This document shows positions 7,749-10,701 of a DNA stretch of 10,701 nt, in pieces. Source of the DNA: Euperipatoides rowelli (Eukaryota > Onychophora > Udeonychophora > Euonychophora > Peripatopsidae); the NCBI GenBank assembly GCA_003024985.2, contig PXIH01S0001306.1; one strand, 5' to 3'. The notes beneath the pieces are model-generated. The model was given only the letters and a program-made list of their open reading frames with translations. It was not told where the DNA came from and searched no databases. The first letter of the stretch is position 1, and every line of letters begins with the position of its first letter. The translations under genes were made by a program, and so were the position numbers.

Positions 7749-7925
7749 ATGAAGTCTAACGGACCTGAGAATGAAGGAACTTCGAGCAAATCAAAAGGAC
7801 ATCTGAGAGAGATCAGCTTTTTTTTCCAAAACTTGGTAGATCAGATCAGCCCGAGCAGACTAGAGAGTAAACCAAGCGACATAGGATTAAGTAGTCCTCA
7901 GAAGGGCTCACCCCTCTCACACTAA
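7749..7925 (+). CDS. Small ORF divergent from 7541-7720
   Basis: ATG at 7749 opens 58 codons to TAA at 7923-7925. The start is MKSNGPENEGTSSKSKGHLR and the end is SDIGLSSPQKGSPLSH: hydrophilic, Ser/Pro/Lys-rich and apparently disordered, with balanced codon use unlike the AAA/AAT-dominated chance frames nearby. The start context is weak (T at -3). A donor-like AGA|GTAAAC lies near 7867. It faces away from the minus-strand ORF with only 28 AT-rich bp between the two ATGs. No family recognised; it could be a real small protein or first exon, untranslated sequence, or chance in a less AT-rich island. Confidence 0.17.
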   Translation: MKSNGPENEGTSSKSKGHLREISFFFQNLVDQISPSRLESKPSDIGLSSPQKGSPLSH

Positions 7926-8131
7926 AAAATCCATACATCACCATTATTGGTTATCAACAAGTTATGACGATGTGTAGGCCATTGTGCTCTATGCAGATTT
8001 TCATTTTTCATAGACAACACTAATGACTGGCGAACGTGCAGTTTGTCACACCTTTCATGCACTAAGATGGTCAATTCTCAGAATCAGAAGCTAATCCATA
8101 AACAGTGTGCAATATGGCATGAAGATTTTAA
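7926..8131. other. Non-coding, less AT-rich
   Basis: Part of the mixed-composition island between the divergent ORFs and the CTCF-like site. No sustained frame recognised. Confidence 0.5.
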
Positions 8132-8144
8132 CCCCCTCTGGTGG
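8132..8144 (-). promoter_or_regulatory. CTCF-like binding site
   Basis: The minus strand reads CCACCAGAGGGGG, matching the bilaterian CTCF core CCASYAGRKGGC at 11 of 12 positions (the final C is G). It sits in an otherwise AT-rich area, next to the less AT-rich island with divergent ORFs, which is a plausible location for an insulator. It rests on one motif match only, so binding is inferred. Confidence 0.3.
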
Positions 8145-8615
8145 CAAGGGATGCCAACTAAATAACACATAAAGGCACACAGTAAATAAATTACTAGTAT
8201 CTCAGCAAAGTAACAAAATTAAATTATTGAAATGTACTGTACATAAATTGTTCAAATTGGCAAATCAAAGAAGCGGCTGTTGCAAGATTATATTTAATAT
8301 TTCAAAAAGTTTTGCATCACAATGTAGAAATAAAAAAAATGTTCATCTTCATAATGTACCGTAGATCAGCAAACAGTTCAAGTAATTAAAGCATACCAAT
8401 TGACAAATTAAATTAATCATAATCTAAATATACGGCCAGCACAAATTCATTTTAATAATCCAAATAGACCACATTGCACAGGGTAAATTAAATCAATATG
8501 AAATTTTAAAATCTAACTAAACATTTGGTTTCCTTTTTCAAACAAATATAAAAACATGAATTCATTCAAACATTTAAAATTATACAATCTTAATTAAAAC
8601 ATGTTAAACATAACA
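8145..8615. other. Non-coding AT-rich stretch
   Basis: Contains ATGTAC-T-GTACAT, an interrupted palindrome at 8232-8244. No gene seen. Confidence 0.6.
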
Positions 8616-8644
8616 AAGTTTTGCCATTCCAAATTGCACTAATT
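8616..8644 (-). repeat. Right copy of the 30-bp inverted pair
   Basis: Reverse complement of 3333-3362 except for one missing G. It ends 17 bp before the left terminus of the transposon at 8662, but lies outside the terminal repeat. Confidence 0.85.
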
Positions 8645-8661
8645 TTTCAGGTGGGCTCTTA

Positions 8662-8682
8662 GGCTGGCTCTACACTTGTGAT
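8662..8682 (+). repeat. Left terminal inverted repeat
   Basis: Pairs with 9929-9949 at 20 of 21 positions; core GGCTCTACACTTGTGAT. Confidence 0.9.
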
Positions 8683-8700
8683 TTATCGTGACGATCCTAA
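8680..8700 (+). repeat. Left subterminal direct repeat
   Basis: Matches 9897-9917 in the same orientation at 19 of 21 positions (core GATTTATCG, then ATCCTAA). Confidence 0.85.
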
Positions 8701-8768
8701 GTGGCGATTCTTAATTGCTCGCGTTCGATTACCACGCCAAAACAAGTATAGTGCTAAATTTCAGCATG

Positions 8769-8784
8769 TACAGTACGTACTGTA
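8769..8784. repeat. 16-bp perfect palindrome
   Basis: TACAGTACGTACTGTA, about 85 bp inside the left end of the transposon. It could be a protein-binding site or a cruciform; function unknown. Confidence 0.8.
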
Positions 8785-8842
8785 TGTAAATAGATTCTGA
8801 TTTTGTGCAATAGAATTTGAGAATCTTTAAAATTAAAGCCTG

Positions 8843-8872
8843 TTTTATTTATTTATTTTATTTATTTATTTA
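8843..8872 (+). repeat. (ATTT)n microsatellite
   Basis: About seven ATTT units with one extra T, inside the transposon. Confidence 0.9.
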
Positions 8873-9012
8873 ACATACAATTAAGCAAAGTGAAATGTTC
8901 TGTTGCAAAAGGTGTTTCTTCTAAATTTAATTTAAGTAGCCTAATCAAATTTTAAATTATAGACGTGAGAAAGTAAACAAATATATATAATATTAGATTG
9001 TCCAAAATAATC

Positions 9013-9064
9013 AGAAAGAAGGAAAGAAGAACTGCTGCACTCAACTTCATCTTTCCTTTCTCTC
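9013..9064. repeat. Purine tract facing a pyrimidine tract
   Basis: A 19-nt all-purine run (9013-9031) is followed 18 nt later by a 15-nt all-pyrimidine run (9050-9064); parts are complementary (GAAGGAAAGA against TCTTTCCTTTC), so they can form an imperfect hairpin. A further C-rich pyrimidine run follows to about 9081. Confidence 0.6.
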
Positions 9065-9896
9065 AATCTCCCCTCCCCCTCATCCCATTATCAAGTTACT
9101 GGGGAACAAAAACAATGTGATAGAATCAAAAAACTGCTCCAAGATCAAATATTCGTCTAAAATCACTTTGTATCTGTATAGCGATAAACACTTTTTGATA
9201 TCATTCATTTGGTTACCGTGGTTAGAAAAAGGCGAGCGGAACATTGAATGTGAAGCATCTACAACTCCCCCAATTAGCCTGTTTGTACGGCCAACTTTGA
9301 AATAATCTTTCCTAATTCAGGGACCATTTCCGTATTTCAGTTCCTACTTTTAATTACCTATGGCTTTTAGTCCGCGTCTACTTTAAAAAAAAAACACATG
9401 ATTTTAGAAATGCAGCTGTCAGCTGGTAATAAATATACAATACATTACAGTATTTTAAAAAAAACATACAGCATTTTAAATTATTCTTTATTTAGTCTAA
9501 TTTATAAACAACTTCTCTTTTTAGCAATTTCTCTCTTTTTTTTTTTAATTGTTATTAGACTATTGCTTTTACATAATAATATTTTTTTTTGTGCGTCATT
9601 TTGACAGAGAGAAAAAAAGTTAATAAATAAAAAGTTATGGAACTTATTCATAGGTGGGGTGATATTTAAATCATTTAAAACTAATATTCTTGTTATTTTG
9701 AATAGTCAAATCGCGACGATTCTATCGCAGATGTAGAAACAAATATGAAAACAGATTGATTAACTTGTAACTGTGCTCGAATCACGAACTTAATTGCTTT
9801 GGCAATCCTGTGATTCAAGCGCAGACTTCTGTGATTGAGGTGATTGAATCGTTAGATGTAGACACCTCACAAGAGACAAGGTATTGAACATTTGGC

Positions 9897-9917
9897 GATT
9901 TATCGCGACCATCCTAA
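9897..9917 (+). repeat. Right subterminal direct repeat
   Basis: Same-orientation partner of 8680-8700, lying just inside the right terminal repeat. A more diverged relative begins at about 9710 (TCGCGACGAT). Confidence 0.85.
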
Positions 9918-9928
9918 CGTTGCGCTCT

Positions 9929-9949
9929 ATCACAAGTGTAGAGCCGGCC
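9929..9949 (-). repeat. Right terminal inverted repeat
   Basis: Reverse complement of 8662-8682 with one T/C difference. Confidence 0.9.
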
Positions 9950-10608
9950 TCAATGTTACTGAGATAATTAAAAATACATTAACTAATACAATGCAGTTTG
10001 GAAGAAAAAAAACTGAGCAAATGCCAGTAAATCTATAAAAACAATAGAAAGAATGTTAGTATATCACTGCATCATTGATCTTGGGATTTGATCTCCCAAA
10101 CATAGAATCAGAAAAAAAAATCACAATTCAAGACTCCAATCCCTATTATAAATCTAGGCAAAGGGAAATTGGAATGCAAAACCAGAATCTTCAATGATGT
10201 CTATAAATGACAATTTATATAAAAATACATAAGAATTATTTCAATCTAAATTTGATAAATAAAAATAAAATGTAAACTCAAAATCCAACAATGTAAACTT
10301 TTAAAATATCTAATATTGATAGATTTATGAATCTCATTTAAATAGCAAACATATCAATTTATTGACAATATTTACAACAACAATTTATTCATCCCAAATT
10401 CAAGTGCACCAATTCACGCTAAACATTGCGACCAAAATGGAAGCGCTGTTTAAAGGTCAAACAACATTCTAAGCATAAATTGAAGTTTAAATAAAAATAT
10501 AAAAAATAAAAGGTTGAAACAAAAAGATGCATAAATATACGTTTAAAAGATTGACTGGAATGGCATGGAAAAAAGGATGAGAGTTTGACTGGCTGAGAAT
10601 AACTTTCT
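9950..10608. other. Non-coding A-rich stretch
   Basis: No gene. It holds a 6-bp hairpin with a 7-nt loop (TTGGGA/TCCCAA, 10081-10099) and TTGGAATGCAAAAC at 10169-10182, a partial match to the inverted 30-bp sequence. Confidence 0.6.
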
Positions 10609-10612
10609 TTAA

Positions 10613-10701
10613 GGCTGGCATCACACTGGACGTTGCGTAGAAAAATACGGTGTGGAATTTAGACTATTTAGGTGTCACACAGAAATGCGTTAGCATTGCG
10701 T
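10613..10701 (+). mobile_element. Left end of a second DNA transposon, cut by the window
   Basis: After TTAA at 10609-10612 the sequence begins GGCTGGCATCACACTGG, matching the terminus at 8662 in 13 of 17 positions. Like that element it turns GC-richer and CpG-bearing with short subterminal repeats: TGCGT occurs at about 10634, 10686 and 10697, and CGTA/TACG forms a small hairpin at 10636-10649. The other end lies outside the window, so the element is inferred from one terminus. Confidence 0.45.

Larger units (their letters stand above)
8662..9949. mobile_element. Non-autonomous DNA transposon, about 1.29 kb
   Basis: Termini at 8662-8682 and 9929-9949 are 21-bp inverted repeats with a single mismatch, reading inward from GGCTGGC on the left and GGCCGGC on the right. 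The flanks are TTA at 8659-8661 and TCA at 9950-9952 (or CTTA against TCAA), which may be a diverged TTA or TTAA target-site duplication; this is not certain. Arms contain GC-richer, CpG-bearing subterminal motifs; the interior is T-rich, opposite to the A-rich flanks, which supports insertion of foreign sequence. No transposase-sized ORF exists inside (the longest runs are about 60-70 codons at 9117-9305 and 9398-9604 and show no motif), so it would depend on an enzyme encoded elsewhere. Termini of this kind occur in TIR superfamilies such as PIF/Harbinger, Kolobok or hAT; I cannot choose among them. Confidence 0.8.

Noticed and set aside
9117-9604. Two 62-68 codon frames inside the transposon
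   Set aside because: No transposase motif or domain recognised, no good start; far too short for a catalytic domain.

Overview
This is animal-type (metazoan) nuclear DNA, very AT-rich (roughly two thirds A+T), and almost entirely non-coding. There is no prokaryotic gene organisation: no long ORF, no ribosome-binding sites, no operon. What it does show is A/T homopolymers, a decayed tetranucleotide microsatellite, DNA-transposon termini, short open blocks bounded by splice-like GT/AG sites, and a CTCF-like motif. The phylum cannot be assigned from sequence alone; an invertebrate or other AT-rich animal genome fits. No recognisable protein-coding gene, rRNA, functional tRNA or CRISPR array was found.

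Layout. 1-620: slightly less AT-rich, with two unusually long but unrecognised open frames, one running off the left edge on the minus strand and one of 136 codons on the plus strand. 620-3290: T/G-rich plus strand containing three exon-like blocks (933-1058, 2417-2643, 2757-2798) and a decayed TATC microsatellite (1756-1952). Around 3290 the strand composition flips and the plus strand becomes A/C-rich to about 8650. Minus-strand splice-like signals occur in this part (3885-4051, 6520-6593, 7541-7720). One reading is introns of a plus-strand gene on the left and a minus-strand gene on the right, but the candidate exons do not all join in phase and none encodes a protein I recognise. 7540-7925 is a less AT-rich island with two divergent ORFs of 58 and 59 codons, 28 bp apart; 8132-8144 is a CTCF-like site.

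The best-supported features are repeats. (1) A non-autonomous DNA transposon at 8662-9949 has 21-bp terminal inverted repeats with one mismatch and subterminal repeats in direct orientation. (2) The end of a second element with similar termini starts at 10613 and runs off the right edge. (3) A 29/30-bp sequence occurs at 3333-3362 and, inverted, at 8616-8644, 5.25 kb apart. It is unexplained by anything else here, and a weak third partial copy lies at 10167-10182.

The genes, if any are real, cannot be described as working together. I see no convincing novel biological system. The inverted 30-mer pair, the transposon architecture and the skew switch are the observations most worth following up.
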